64,000 nt of DNA, from positions 62,001-126,000 of the forward strand of contig WIUZ02000030.1 of assembly GCA_015956445.1 (NCBI GenBank), given 5' to 3'. The translations under genes were made by a program, and so were the position numbers. Source of the stretch: Thelephora terrestris (Eukaryota > Basidiomycota > Agaricomycetes > Thelephorales > Thelephoraceae). A model generated the notes under the pieces. That model did no database searches, was not told the origin of the DNA, and worked only from the letters and a program-made list of their open reading frames with translations. Shown here piece after piece: positions 24,784-37,078 of this stretch. The stretch's first letter is position 1. Each line of letters begins with the position of its first letter.

Positions 24784-27700
24784 TCACCGCTTCAAGGTCC
24801 TCTGTTTCTCAGCGAACTCCACGATCTTGCGATCGACGAAGAGACCTTTGCGTTCTCGAACACTGTCCATGTAAGCTTTGGCGACGTTTTCCCTGTCGGC
24901 TTTCTCTCCAAGATCCTCGAGTTCTTCCTCAGTGGTGGGCACCCAGAAGGGATCTATGTCAAGCATTTCGTAACTGAGTGAAAAAAGTCAGCTACCGCAG
25001 TTGCGTTTAGCGAATGACACTTGCCCGCTGAAGATTAACTGGGGACTCGCTGCCCCAGAAGTTCTCTTCCTGATGTCTGGGAATGCCAACCGAGCACCGA
25101 CAATCAATAAATCCTTCTCGCTTCCCGATAGGTAGGATTTTCCATACCGTCCGCGAAACCAAAACTTTCCGCCACAGGGAGCAAGGCAGACACAGTAAAG
25201 AACGAAGTGCCTTCTTTCATCTCTTCGGCCACGATGCGACCTCTTCGTTTTGCAACGACTCCATAAACCTTTCCAAGAACGTCCGCTGCAGGAAAGGGAA
25301 TTAATCAGGGGGACTTTAGGGGCTGATCAGGGCCAGAACGCTAGGAGCTTACTCGCAGCCTGGATATCACACGAATACATGGCCAACATCAGCCTTGGAG
25401 ACCAGTCGAGTAAACCATTCCTGCAGGCGTCTCTTATAACGGTCATCAGCGAACCCGAGGCTTGTGCGTAGTTCGGTTGGACTATGAACGCATTTCTCAG
25501 CCGACAAGGATTGTGGGGGTGGAAAGAAGCATACCCCCGGTCTCTGATTTCGCCTCGTCCGAAGCTACTTCTAGGGATTCGAGGAAGTAAGCCATTCCTT
25601 CTACGGGCTCGGAGCAAAGAGGTCCTTGGAAAGTGGCCAGTTGGAATCCAGTTTCGATGTGGTGGTCGAAATCGTGACCTAGTCCGCCCTCGACAACACT
25701 CTCCTCGTCGATGCTCGCCTCCGCAGCTCTCGTTCGATCTAACTTCTTCCGTAATCTGGTATAAATCAGAGAGGTTAAAACCATTAACCCAAGGGAGGGG
25801 CATACGAGTTTGGGGTCCGGATGTTCTTCCTGGCGTCGATTAGTAGGCACCCACAAGCTTTATGCGGTCCGAAGGCCCATATCCTATCAACGATGCGCTT
25901 GTTCCAATCTCCACCTGCCTTCTCACAAACCGCCTCCAGCTCTGCCCAGAACCGGTCAGGTCGAACGGTTGGTTTCCTAAGTGTCCCCTCGGAATCGTCA
26001 TCTTCTTCATCCTGATCGCGATCGTTTGCCGAGTCTCCCGGTGTATTCCTCCGCTCCCGCTGAAGTCTTTTCAAGATTGAGACATTATCGAGGATGAACT
26101 CGAGCAAGGATTTTGGTAATGGAGTGGCACGAATTGAGAACTTGACGAGACCTTGGGCACTTGAACCATTCACCAAACCGCGTTTTGAAGAGTACTTCGG
26201 GGGAGCCATTTCTAATAGACACTTTACTCGAAGCCCGGTTAGAGCGAAGAGGACGAGAGAGCTTACCTGTCGCCTTGACTGCTGTCTCCCGGAACGGGAC
26301 AATAGGCTTTGAAGCTTGAATCTCCACCTTTGCAAACCTTTCTCGAAGGTCCTTCAGGCACCTCTGTTGCGTAGAAGCCACTTAACCTCAGCCTGCGAAT
26401 GTGAGACAGATGAACATACCTCAAGATGTAACTCTCCGGCAGTCAAAATGACATGCTCTCCGGTCTGTTGCTGGAAAGTCTCGACACACGGATCCGCTTG
26501 ACTCAAGAGTTTCAACCCCTTCACAAGCTTTGGCATATCCGCAGGTACCCGCGGTTCCAAGGCAACCCTGACGATCGGATATACCTACCGGAAGCTATCA
26601 TCAATCTCGGCGACGACACAGAAGCAAGCCGCCTTACCGGTCGCGAAATTCCACCCAAGTTGAGGACGCACTCTGGATTTTCTGCCTCAACCTCCTCGTC
26701 CGATAGTCCCTGATGATTGGGAGCACATATCGTCGCACTTCTCATAACTTTACCCTCCAATCCCCTGATCGCAAAGACATTCCCAGCTGGGACATTATCA
26801 ACTCGTACGAGATCCTTCCCCATCATCGTATACAAGCCCTCCACTACCGTGGTGATTGCGTGTGGGACGTTCCGGGGGTGGGTGGGAGGGAAGTTATTGT
26901 TGTATTTTGGGAGGATGCACCAGACCCTCGACCCAACTCTGATATTACCCGAATAGATCCGAGCAAATCCGAGGAGGATGTCTTCGTCTTCGCGGACTTG
27001 CTCTTTTCCCTTCCCCTCGACATCTTCCCCTTGGCCGTTGGAAGCCTCGGTCAAAGTTGACGGCGAATTGCCGTTTGCCTCGGCCGTAGTGGCAATTGAG
27101 GCAGCAGAAGCTCTCTCCCTTGCGGCCTTGGCTTTGGCTCGCATTTGTTCAGCAGTGATTGTGGCCTTCTTATTCTCCGGAAGATCCTTGACAGGTACGG
27201 CAAACATCTTGCTCACGTATCCAATCACAAAAGCCTCCTCTCCATCGTGGCAATTCCATAGATCTTTCTCTAGCTGGTTCTTGGGGGGAATGGTGGGTTC
27301 GAGCAGGTCAGGATACAATATTTTGGGGATTCGGTTGGGTTGCGCAGAGGATGGAGGCGGGACGACGTCAATCGTAGACTGGATGACGCAAGTTGAGAGT
27401 GACAACCATTGGGACATGACGAGCTGGAGGAGGTTCCTAGTATCTTTCGATTTAAGTTCTCTCGGCGGGATCTTGGGATTCAATGTCGTGACGATTTTTG
27501 ACACCTTATCGGGGTTCCTGTCACGGACGGTCAGGACGTCAATGGTCCGCTGATAGAGTAAAGGATCCATACGGATTAATTACGATAGCATCGTATACTG
27601 CCCAGATATTATCCAGCACAAACTGCACGAACAAAGGCTTCAAGTTCCTGCCCTTGAGTTGTTTGTGGGTGATGACCCGCTTGGTCTTGGCATCCAGGTA

Positions 27701-28703
27701 AAAGTCTCCCCAGAGGACGCGCTTGAAGTTAGCCTCCCTGATCCCCAGTTTGCTCGCATATAACTGTGCGAATTTGCCGATCCGGAAACCCCACCCATCG
27801 ATCGCGGAGGCGAAGACGACGTTGCCTTTTTCCGGGGCAAAATACAAGTCTTCGTCATCCCTCTCCTGGTATTGGTCGTCGGTATCCGGAGCGCTATCAC
27901 CGTTTATGCTTCCGTTTGATGTGGCGGCAGCATCCGCGGCAGCTTCATCGGCCCTCGCTTCTCTCTTGGCTGCCAGTCTCCTTTCACGCTCCTCTCTCCA
28001 CCGTAGGTCGTCCTCCATTCTCTCCCCTGCAAAGAAGCTGCCCATGACCGCGTTTACTTGCTCGATTAGTTGGGAGAGGTGATGGTATGCTTCGATCGGG
28101 GAGAGTTTGAGCTCGGTGATGAGACGATCGAATTTGTTAATGATGAGGATTGGTCGTAAACGGTCTGACCATGCCTGACGCAGAACAGCAATGGTCTACC
28201 ATGAGGCAGGGGTCAGGTCTCGGTAATTCACGAGAACAGCACACGAACCTGCGTGCAGACGCCTTCCACCACATCCACGAGGACGAGCGCTCCGTCGCAT
28301 AACCGTGAGGCCGTGGAAACTTCGCTTGAGAAATCAACGTGTCCAGGGGTGTCTATCATATTGACCACGTATGTTCTTGGACTTTCTAGAAACGCTCGTT
28401 ATCCCAACCAAACCGACTGGACTTCCAGAATTACCCACCGGCAGGACCAGATCTTGATGTAGATTGGGGAGCGAGGACCTTGAACCGAAGTGAAACCGCG
28501 GAATTCTCCATAGTAATGCCCCGTTGCTGCTCGTCCTCCCTGCTGTCAAGGTATCTGATTTTACCTGCCATTCTAGAGGAGATAATGTTGTTCGCGGCGA
28601 GGAGAGCGTCCATAAGTGTTGTCTTTCCGTGGTCCACATGGCCAATGGTGGTCACATTCCTGACCAACAAAGCATTAGTTGCCTGCTCCGATGTGACCGC
28701 CAT
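24784..28703 (-). CDS. EFL1: Ribosome-assembly GTPase EFL1 (Ria1)
   Basis: EF-2-like cytoplasmic GTPase which, with SBDS/Sdo1, releases eIF6/Tif6 from pre-60S subunits. 1,093 residues (family about 1,100). Twelve exons: 28703-28439, 28385-28249, 28195-27573, 27517-26638, 26584-26420, 26363-26267, 26211-25806, 25755-25535, 25460-25353, 25285-25148, 25076-25025, 24973-24784. G motifs: GHVDHGKTT at 21-29, DTPGH at 100-104, NKFD at 154-157. It has the EFL1-specific charged insertion ([16 protein letters not shown] onward) and the family end [18 protein letters not shown] followed by KQRTLKR. The last intron (25024-24974) is GC-AG (GCAAGT); both phase and protein need it. Its 3' end converges with PLD1 (275 bp between stops). 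Confidence 0.95.
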
Positions 28704-30034
28704 CCGTTCGAGCAATAACCTTGAGAACAAGTGAGAGGTGAAGTACAAAGCCTAAAGCGCAAAGCGGCAGCCCGAACGCAAGGCGAATTTGCAGAAAGTT
28801 TCGAGCTTTGCATGACCGTGACTGATCTTGACCTTTCCGGTGATCGGAGTTGACTCGGTCGGAGCCGAGTGAGAGTGATCCTTCTCTCGAGAACCCCACG
28901 CTCACACCACATTGAGGCTGAGCGCTGAATGCCAGCCTACACCACACATACAGCCCAATAATTTGAGGTCTAGAGCGACTGCTTTATATGAAGGGCACGT
29001 TCAATACGCTCCGGCGCATGATCTCTCCTCCACTCTCCTATTATCGCGGAGCTTCTTCTTGAAGCAGTTTAGGAATGAGTACCCCAAATGTTCTATCAAT
29101 GACCATGATGATATTCGTCTTGTTAGTGATTGCCAACGACCGCCGCATACAGCCAGGCTTAATCCCCCCGCCTTCCGAACAGGAACCTTAACGGTATTCC
29201 AGTCCTACCAAGCAGAGTTTCTTTCTCCTTTGTCACCTACCACCGGCGTAACATTGGTCAGCGGTCTCACTTCAAAGGTCATGCCATTTCGCATTACAGG
29301 CCCTTATGCCCCATGGTCTGCTGGCAATTTGATAATTAACGGTCAATATGAAACCCCGTACCATAGTGAGTTCAAGACCGCTTTCTACCAGGAGCTTACC
29401 GCTTTATCACAGGCATTGGTTCACTCTCCAGGTGAGTAAGCAAAGCTTCGAGGAAGAATCTTGTCCGCCAAATTTGGTGAACCCATGGTCGTGGCGGATG
29501 GTAAACACGACCTCAGCGTCCGACAACCATGCGTGTTCCCCACGCCGCCATCACACATCATCCCTATCCAGCTCGTCTCCAGGTGGACTGGACCAGGACA
29601 TCAACCCGAAGATCACATAGGCCGTCAAGTCGGGCTTTCAAGAACTTCCCATCGCTCTTTCGGTGGATAAGTTTCACCGAAGCGATACATGACGTCTCGA
29701 GGGTGGTCATGCGGAGATTTTTGCTCCGGTCAAGAGGTAAAATTGAAGTTTTTCCTTTGGCCGAATAGTAGTATCGCTATTCGGACATCCCCTAATGAAT
29801 GCTTCGACCCAGAAATCGAGGGATAGTTAAAGCAATTCGGGAATTCCATTACGAAAACCTTCCAAAGGGTGCTCAAGCTTAATTTCGACATGGTCTGGGG
29901 ACCTCAATGAAGGGTCCATCGGAGGGGAGACAGGCAGCGGAATTGCACTCTTTGCAACCGATACTCTGTACTTAAGCAGGCTCGGCTCCCCCTTTTCGCA
30001 ACTCTCTCCAACAACACAAATCGCTCCCCTTGCC
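28704..30034. other. Intergenic with a possible unassigned exon at about 29075-29431
   Basis: About 1.3 kb between EFL1 and the first kinase-like gene. An open plus-strand frame (28912-29439) ends next to a textbook donor (GTGAGT at about 29432) and translates to a plausible globular stretch (VTLVSGLTSKVMPFRITGPY, NLIINGQYETPYHSEF). I cannot find a start, further exons or a family, so this is at most a gene fragment. The rest (29450-30034) shows nothing clear apart from the promoter of the kinase-like gene. Confidence 0.3.
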
Positions 30035-31273
30035 ATGAGAACGCCTCAGGTTTTCTCCCTCGTTGAATCCTTCGTTGCCAGTGCTGTTTGCCGGTTCTCT
30101 TGGCGTTCTTCCACGCAAGAGAGCACGACTTACCTGTCGTCGCCCAACCCCCAACCAGCGCCGATAATCGGCAACGACTTGCCACACGAACGCTACCATG
30201 AAGCACTCCGAGAGCTGCGTCCGCTGTTTCCGCCCAACTGCCCCTCATTCGAAGCCGACAGAGTCAAGGTGGTCGGCGACAAACCCATCGATGCAGGGGG
30301 CCATGCAGACATCTGGAAGGCAACGTTAACCCCCGACGGTCATGACGTCATCCAGAAGTCTTACAGATTTCAAGAAATCTGCGACACCGAATCTCTTTTT
30401 CGAGTGAGACATTTTTTCTTCGCACATCCCGTGGCTCATGGGTCGTTCCAGAGATACCGCAGAGAAGTTTCTGCATGCAGTCAGCTCTCCCATCCGAACG
30501 TTATCCCGCTTGTCGGGATTATATCCACGCCAGATCACCCTTTCTCCCTCGCCTTTGACACCGCGGGTCATTTAGGGCTCAGAGAATACCTCAACAGGAA
30601 CCCCCAAGCTGACAAACTGGGCATCCATATCTACATGTCACAATATTGCTCACCTTACACTTCGGTCTTAGGTCCAGGGTATCGCGCGCGGGCTGAAACA
30701 CGTGCACCATCTTGATATTGTCCATGGTCGTCTCTGTTCTGTAAGATCGCCATCAACTTGACGCTTCTGGGACCTTCGAAGTCTCACATCCGTACAGCAG
30801 AACATCTTGGTTGGCCCTGATGGAACCCCTCGCATCACGGGCTTTGGCTCCTCCTTCTTAATATCGCGCCCAGATTTGTGGTCTGATAAGGACGTCGCGG
30901 CCTTCCATCGTGGCAGTGCCCCAGAACTTATGAAGCCCGGAAGACCCCAACCTACGAAAGAAAGCGACATGTACGCATTCGGAATGCTCACCTGGGAGGT
31001 GAGATTTTTTCTCCTCCATCGCATTCTCCGATCATGATTAGGTTGATGCGGTTCCTTATCATATCCTAGATCTTCTCGGGAAAAGACCCATTTCCAGGAG
31101 ATCTCGATGCCGCCGTCGTTATTCGAGTGCTAAAAGAGGATCGGCCGCCACGTCCCGACAACTGTGTTGGACTTTCTAGGAAGACGTGGAAGATGGTGAA
31201 GGCATGTTGGCGTGATGCGCCATCAAAACGCATGGCAGTTGGGGAGGTTATGGCCCTTCTTGATGCTGAGTAG
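30035..31273 (+). CDS. Kinase-like protein lacking catalytic Asp residues, copy 1
   Basis: Predicted 336-residue TKL-like kinase fold; exons 30035-30403, 30452-30619, 30672-30740, 30798-30998 and 31070-31273, matching copy 2 exon for exon. Glycine-rich loop region DAGGHADIWKA; a lysine follows in VIQKSYR. The HRD position reads VHGRLCSQNIL (H197-G-R199, so the catalytic Asp is Arg) and the DFG position reads GFG, so both catalytic and metal-binding aspartates are missing, while the APE motif (GSAPELM) and the C-lobe (YAFGMLTWE, PFPGDLDAA) remain. It should be a pseudokinase. One splice problem: at the expected donor after Leu179 the genome reads GG (CTG|GGCATC) where copy 2 has GT, so this copy may be mis-spliced or a pseudogene. 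The N terminus (about 20 residues) may be membrane-seeking. Confidence 0.7.
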
Positions 31274-34200
31274 TCCCGCCCGGTGCCCGAGTTAAATAAA
31301 CGTTAATGCTTTAGAGATCCCCTCAAATTACCTTCCCGTCACATGTTCCATCTATTCATCCTGCACCACCAGTTTTTTGTTCAGCGACTGCAGTGACCAT
31401 GCAGAACTCGATTCCTCCTACAATTTATGATAACAGACGCCTTTATTTGTATAATTTTATGATATCCCGATTTCGGCCACCCTTCGCCTAGCATACATCT
31501 CTCGGTGGGGGCTGTAGAGATTTTTCGTATACCTGCATCATGACCTACATCTTATGCTGACGAATTTTTCGAATTCCCTACTATGTTTTAATTTTGGCAC
31601 CATACGCGTTGCACGCAAGAAACGAAACACCCTGCACCCACGTATGATGGTCAATCCTAATTCCCAAGGCGGTTGGGACCGTGGCGCGGCTAGCCATTCG
31701 CTGTGCTTGGAGAAAAATCAGCAAGACGTAGAGGGGAGCGTTTGCGCGGGGAGCTGGTTGCTCGGCGAATGCCGCTAAGGCTGTGTGTGCATAACGAGAT
31801 AACGTCAGCTCAACAGTGGAATCCTCAGCGGCTGTCAACTCGATTCATCGTGTGGACGATGTCTTCCAGTGTAACAGGGGACCCCGGGGTTTTCATTACC
31901 GAAGCCGAGTCAGTCTCTCTTCTCGATCGGTGGTGAGACCTTGAAGCCTGAGGGCTACATCACTATCGGCCGTGCCAGCACCCGCCCGTGGTAGAACTGG
32001 GAAAGTTCACGGTCGACACCTTACGCTCCCTTCCACGGGCACTCTCTTCCACAGGGAGAAACTTCAACCGGCCGCTAAAAAATCGTTGAGACGATACAGA
32101 CAGGTCGCCCGCTCCGAGCAAACAAGGTAACGAGCAATTAGCTAGTAACAAGGCAATCCCAGCGTGCTGCGGAACGTGCGTTGCCCTTGTGGGCACGCTC
32201 CTCGCATCGGCTCCCGGACCATCGTGAGGCTGGCAAGCGCTGGTCGTAAGTACATCAATTAGTTCAACGGTGCTGTGTGAAGATGACCTACCTTGCTTGC
32301 AAAATTTCCCTTTTCCCATCCTCCTAAAATATAAGCGCCACCTCCGTGTAACAGTAGTGGAGTCCGGCGTCGCAAACGACCCGAGCCAACTCGTTAGTCT
32401 TTCCCAAAATGAGCTACATACAAAGTTAAACCTACTGAGCCTGCCCGGCATCAGGCGACCTTCGCCACATCGTGGGTGCAGGCGACCTGGCCCATAATAC
32501 AAAAGGTACGTCGCTTAACGTCATGATGGTGATGCGCACTACATAGGTTTGTATAGCCTCGGAGCTCCGGATGAAGTGTACACAAGCGCACCGATGATGC
32601 CTGAAATGTGAAATGCCGAAACGGAGCATACCAGCACACTTTAACTGGAACTTGAATCCGGTAACACACAGCTGACCTCTACGGGCGAGGACGTGCATCC
32701 TACGGCACAAGTTGGGCAACGAGGCCGTGGGAGGCGAACTGCGGCACTGCAGGAGGAACAGAGGCTAGTCCTTATCCCTGCCTTGGGGCAGTGCAATAGG
32801 TGGCATTGGGGTTTTACGGTTCGGATTGTCCTGACCCGGAGATACCAATCAGCACCCCCGGCGGACGACTCGTGCATCCTGTACGACTTACGCGCCCGCG
32901 GTACTCGGATTGTGTGCAAGTTTTGGCCCCACGGCTGCTCATCGGAGGGTGGCTTACGTTCGCTTGGAAAGTTCCGTTAAGGTTCGATTTGACCCCCGCC
33001 AGATCTTTCGTGTTGAGGTGCTGGCGATTTGGTTCGATCCGAGAAGTGACAACGTCAGCCACGATCCGCCACAGCTTTCATAGTATCCTGTCATGCCCCA
33101 CCTGGTTCCTGCAGAACCTGATCAATGGAACCCCTCACGTGAGTGCCAACATCCACTAACCTGGCATACCCGTCACCACGATCATCACCATTCAAAGGAT
33201 GCATCAATCCCCGAGGACTTCCTGCTCCTTTTGGCTTGTATTTAATTGACGTCCAAGGGGGAGAGATCGCAATGAGGCCCAGGCTTAAATATTGAATGAC
33301 TGCAGGATCGCATCGGCGCGTTGGCCATTGCATGTGATATCGTGACAGAGTCAAGTCCGAAGGTGCTCTGGCGACTCATCGACCAGAAGATGCTCCCTCT
33401 GAATGGTTTTGTGGAAATTTTACACTAGCCACGTCAGAATATGTCTGCAGAGCGGGCCCAATACCTGCTGCTCGGTTCTCTGTCCAGAACTATGTTAGTT
33501 ACCAGTTTTCCAAAAAAACGCACCTGTGGTCTCTGTTGCGGGGCAGGACTTTCCCGGATCTGGATTTCGAGAGGAAGAAAGATCAGATGCACGTCGCCGG
33601 GACGTTGTTGTGTAGCTTTGTGCACTAATGGGGATAGCGACCAGAGTACCAGAGGTAATTAAGACCCTAGACGGGACAGCCCTAGACTCCCCATAGTCTG
33701 ATCCGATGATATGGACTTAGGTCAGCGCTATATTATTACTGGAAAACGTCTGGAAGTTTGGGGTGGGTATCACGCGCCAACGAGGAATCAGGGTATTGAG
33801 AGGGAAGACTAGAAGGGTGGAACGATCATAAGTACGAGATGGTGCGAGATGGTGGGAACTCGATGTACGCACGGCCATAAGTATTCAAAAATTTCCACAC
33901 GCACGGACGTCGGCTGCGATATTCAAATGGTTAGAGTTCAATCAGAGTTACAGCTGGTCTCAAAAAGATAGACCGTTTTCCACCCCGAATTTTTGGTTAC
34001 CCTTGGATGGCATTGGGGCCCGGCATGATACTCAGTGCCGGGTCAAGTCCCTCGACGTGACTCACCCTCTCAGAAAATTTGTGATACATCCCTGGCAATT
34101 GACCACGGGTAGTCAACGACCCTGAGGACCGAGAGTCAAAGGAACTACGGGGATTTGCGCGTCACGAACTACTGCAGGTCCGTGTACAAACCGGCAGGTG

Positions 34201-35244
34201 CCGCGATGCCGGCTGCCGGGCCCGAATACCATCAAAATCTAGGACTGTACCTCCGGAAACGATCTACTTATATCGGTTTGGAAATAGATGTGACTTGGAT
34301 GTGACTGTTAGAGTTTGGCGGGCGAAACAAAGGCGCCCGGGACCGTACGATCAGAGCATCTTCAAGTACCCCTAGCCCCTAGGGATGTACAGGTGTCTCC
34401 ATAGTTTCATGATATGTCAGTTTTAAGTCGGCCCTTTGGCTCCTCGGTTCTTTGCGTAATTGAGCGTGTCCTCGGCCGTTTGATTTTTAAAAGTTGGCCC
34501 GTGCGTTCTGCCAGCCGATTTGTTTGGCGCCTAATCCACTCTCATAGCTTTTCAGGCACTTTTCAACTAGAAAAACGCCGACTTCGCGTCGGCAGAAACC
34601 TTGCTTGCTCAAAATCAAGATTCATGCCCAATTTTTATTTCATTTCTCAAGGGGTCACGCGTCCCTGGCACGTCTGGCCTGATCAAAAACCGCGTCCCGT
34701 TGCGGGACGATATTTTCTTTTCGCGCGGCCGCTGCCGGGTCAAGGACATCTGGCGTAGAGGATGCAGGCGAAGCGAGGCAGGGTTCCTTCGTAGACATGA
34801 CATGTACATGAATCCAATTTTTGACTGCTTCTCTGGTGAGAAAGATTGAGTACTCAATCCGGTGACCATTTGGCGTCGAGCGAGCGTGTTCAGGCGCGCT
34901 CTCTCCTGCGGCTGATATATTTTTCAAGTCGGACCGGGAGTCAGCGCTTCAGCGATCGGCCGTGAGTAAATTATTTTAACATCTCAACGGTAAATATGTT
35001 CAGTAATACGGACGCGGCGCTTACACATAATTTAGGGGGGTCGAACGTCGAAGGAACCTTGCAAGCAAGGTGAATGACTCTGTGCTATGATCGAACGATC
35101 GATAAAGTCACGGTGCGCCGGGGCCATTGCTCCCGCAAAAACCGTAAGAAATCATGTGCACTTCGGTGCTCTATTTAATGGCCCATTGCTCCTCAGTGTT
35201 ATTCCAATCTCCGCTCCTGTAACCCCAAGCTACCGTCCTTCGAC
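31274..35244. other. About 4 kb without a convincing gene
   Basis: Between the two kinase-like copies. Many short frames on both strands, none with splice-site logic, a recognisable motif or sustained codon structure. The part at 33.7-35.1 kb has several short GC-rich palindromes (for example GCCGACTTCGCGTCGGC at about 34575). Nothing indicates an intact transposon or RNA gene. Possibly old, heavily mutated repeat DNA. Confidence 0.5.
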
Positions 35245-36505
35245 ATGAGAGATCTTCGACTTCCCCCTCTAGCAAATTCCTTCGTTGTCCAAGCGGCTCG
35301 TCTGTTTTACCAGTGTTTTTCTTCATCAGGGAACGATGTTTCCTCGCCATCACTCGCCTCACCACCGAGGCCTGTTGTTGACAACGACATACCATACGAA
35401 CGCTACTCCGACGCAGTCGAACAACTGCGTCCGTTATTCCCACCCAACTGCATATCTTTCGGGGCGGATGAAGTGGAGGTCGTTGGAGATATTCCCCTCG
35501 GGGCCGGGGGGTACGCAAATATCTGGGTGGCAACCCTCTGCGGCCGTAGTGTGATCCGAAAGTCTTACAGACGTTATGAAAACGATGACGTTGAGTCTAT
35601 TTTCCAAGTAAGGAATGACAATCCTTCACGCGATGTATCGCTCACACTTTGCTCCAGAGGTACTGCAGAGAAGTTACGGTATGCAGCCAGCTCTCCCACC
35701 CGAACATTGTTCCGTTTGTTGGATTTGTCATCACGTCAAACCACTCCTTCTCCCTGATCTTCGACACCGCTGGTCATCTCGGGCTCAGAGAATACCTCGA
35801 AATGCACCCCCAGGCTGACAAAATGGATCTGGTTCGCCTTTCACTGCTCAGCGTTCGGTTGCAGTATTATTGATCTTCCATTTCGATGCCAGGTCCGGGG
35901 TATCGCTTGTGGGTTGAAACACGTGCACGATCTCGACGTCATCCACGGTCGTCTCTGTTCCGTAAGATTGTCACCAATTTCACACTTCCAGAACCCCCGA
36001 AGGCTCACTCCCCCACAGCAGAACGTCTTGGTCGGCCCCGATGGGATCCCTCGCATCGCGGGCTTCGGTTCCTCCCTCATGATGTCCCGTCCGGATTTGG
36101 GGTCAGATGAGGACGTCGTGGGCTTCCACCGTGGCAGCGCTCCGGAACTTATGCGACCCCCCAAGCCCGGCAAGCCTGTCACCCGGATCACGAAAGAGAG
36201 CGACATGTACGCATTTGGGATGCTTACCTGGGAGGTGCGATTGTCCATGGTATCACAGATAACAATCAAACATCTTACTGGGATCTTAGATCTTCTCCGG
36301 AAAAGATCCGTTTCGAGGAGATCTAGATGCCACCGTCGTCGTTCGAGTGTTGAAAGGAGATCGGCCGCCACATCCCAAAAACTGCAATGGACTTTCTCGC
36401 CAGGTATGGAATATGGTGAAGGTGTGCTGGTCTGATTCACCATCACGTCGCATGACAGTTGGAGAAGTTCTCAATCTCCTTGATGCCGCCTGCCGCCCGA
36501 GTTAG
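35245..36505 (+). CDS. Kinase-like protein lacking catalytic Asp residues, copy 2
   Basis: 345 residues; exons 35245-35607, 35658-35831, 35893-35961, 36019-36234 and 36290-36505, all with canonical splice sites. Tandem paralogue of the gene at 30.0 kb, same orientation. Glycine loop GAGGYANIW, probable ATP-lysine in VIRKSYR (about Lys106). The catalytic loop is VIHGRLCSQNVL (H197-G198-R199): the Asn of HRDxxxxN is kept but Asp is Arg, and DFG is GFG (217-219). APE region GSAPELM is present. In known kinases loss of both aspartates abolishes phosphotransfer, so a binding or regulatory pseudokinase role is the reasonable inference. TKL-like kinases are strongly expanded in Agaricomycetes; the partner here is unknown. 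Confidence 0.85.
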
Positions 36506-37078
36506 TCGGATCCTCCAAAAATTCCCCCCACACTGACCCTCCCAATCTCTTCCCTGTGTGCCACCTCAGGCCGTTCATTGACCGCAAGGACGCTTATGCA
36601 CCACCACATGCAGATTTTTGTTCCTCCATCTTTTTCCCCGTGGAGCTCGGAATCTTCCATGTCTATGTAAATCTCACCTTTTTCCCAATTTCCAAAAACA
36701 CGATATATGCAGTACGTAATGTATACGTGAGTCCGCGACCATGCTCTCTTCCCCAGTCTTCCCCTTCCTCGTCTCCTTTTCTCCTTGTTTTCTCCCACCC
36801 TCTGGCGACATAGATCCTAGACTAGTAGACACTATCATGTAGCTTGCTAGAATCCATCATAGAAGGACATCGAAGTTCACGTCGTCCGCGACCCGACGGA
36901 GCGGATGGGCTCCGGTGTCTTCCTCAATCGTCCTCATTATATGGGTTGATTGACATATATGCAGAACAGTCATACTATTGACGGTGATCTATTATAGTAG
37001 GGCACGAACGCTCGGATTTCTTCTGATCGCAGTGCTTGTCCAACGTGTTCAAACAGTTGGATGACCCAATGGAGTCAC
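36506..37078. other. Intergenic, convergent 3' regions
   Basis: About 570 bases between the end of the second kinase-like gene and the end of ZNG1. Pyrimidine-rich on the plus strand around 36750-36800. No gene seen. Confidence 0.5.

Noticed and set aside
31963-32502. 179-residue minus-strand open frame
   Set aside because: No recognisable motif; composition (Arg/Ser/Cys-rich) is that of chance frames in GC-rich DNA.
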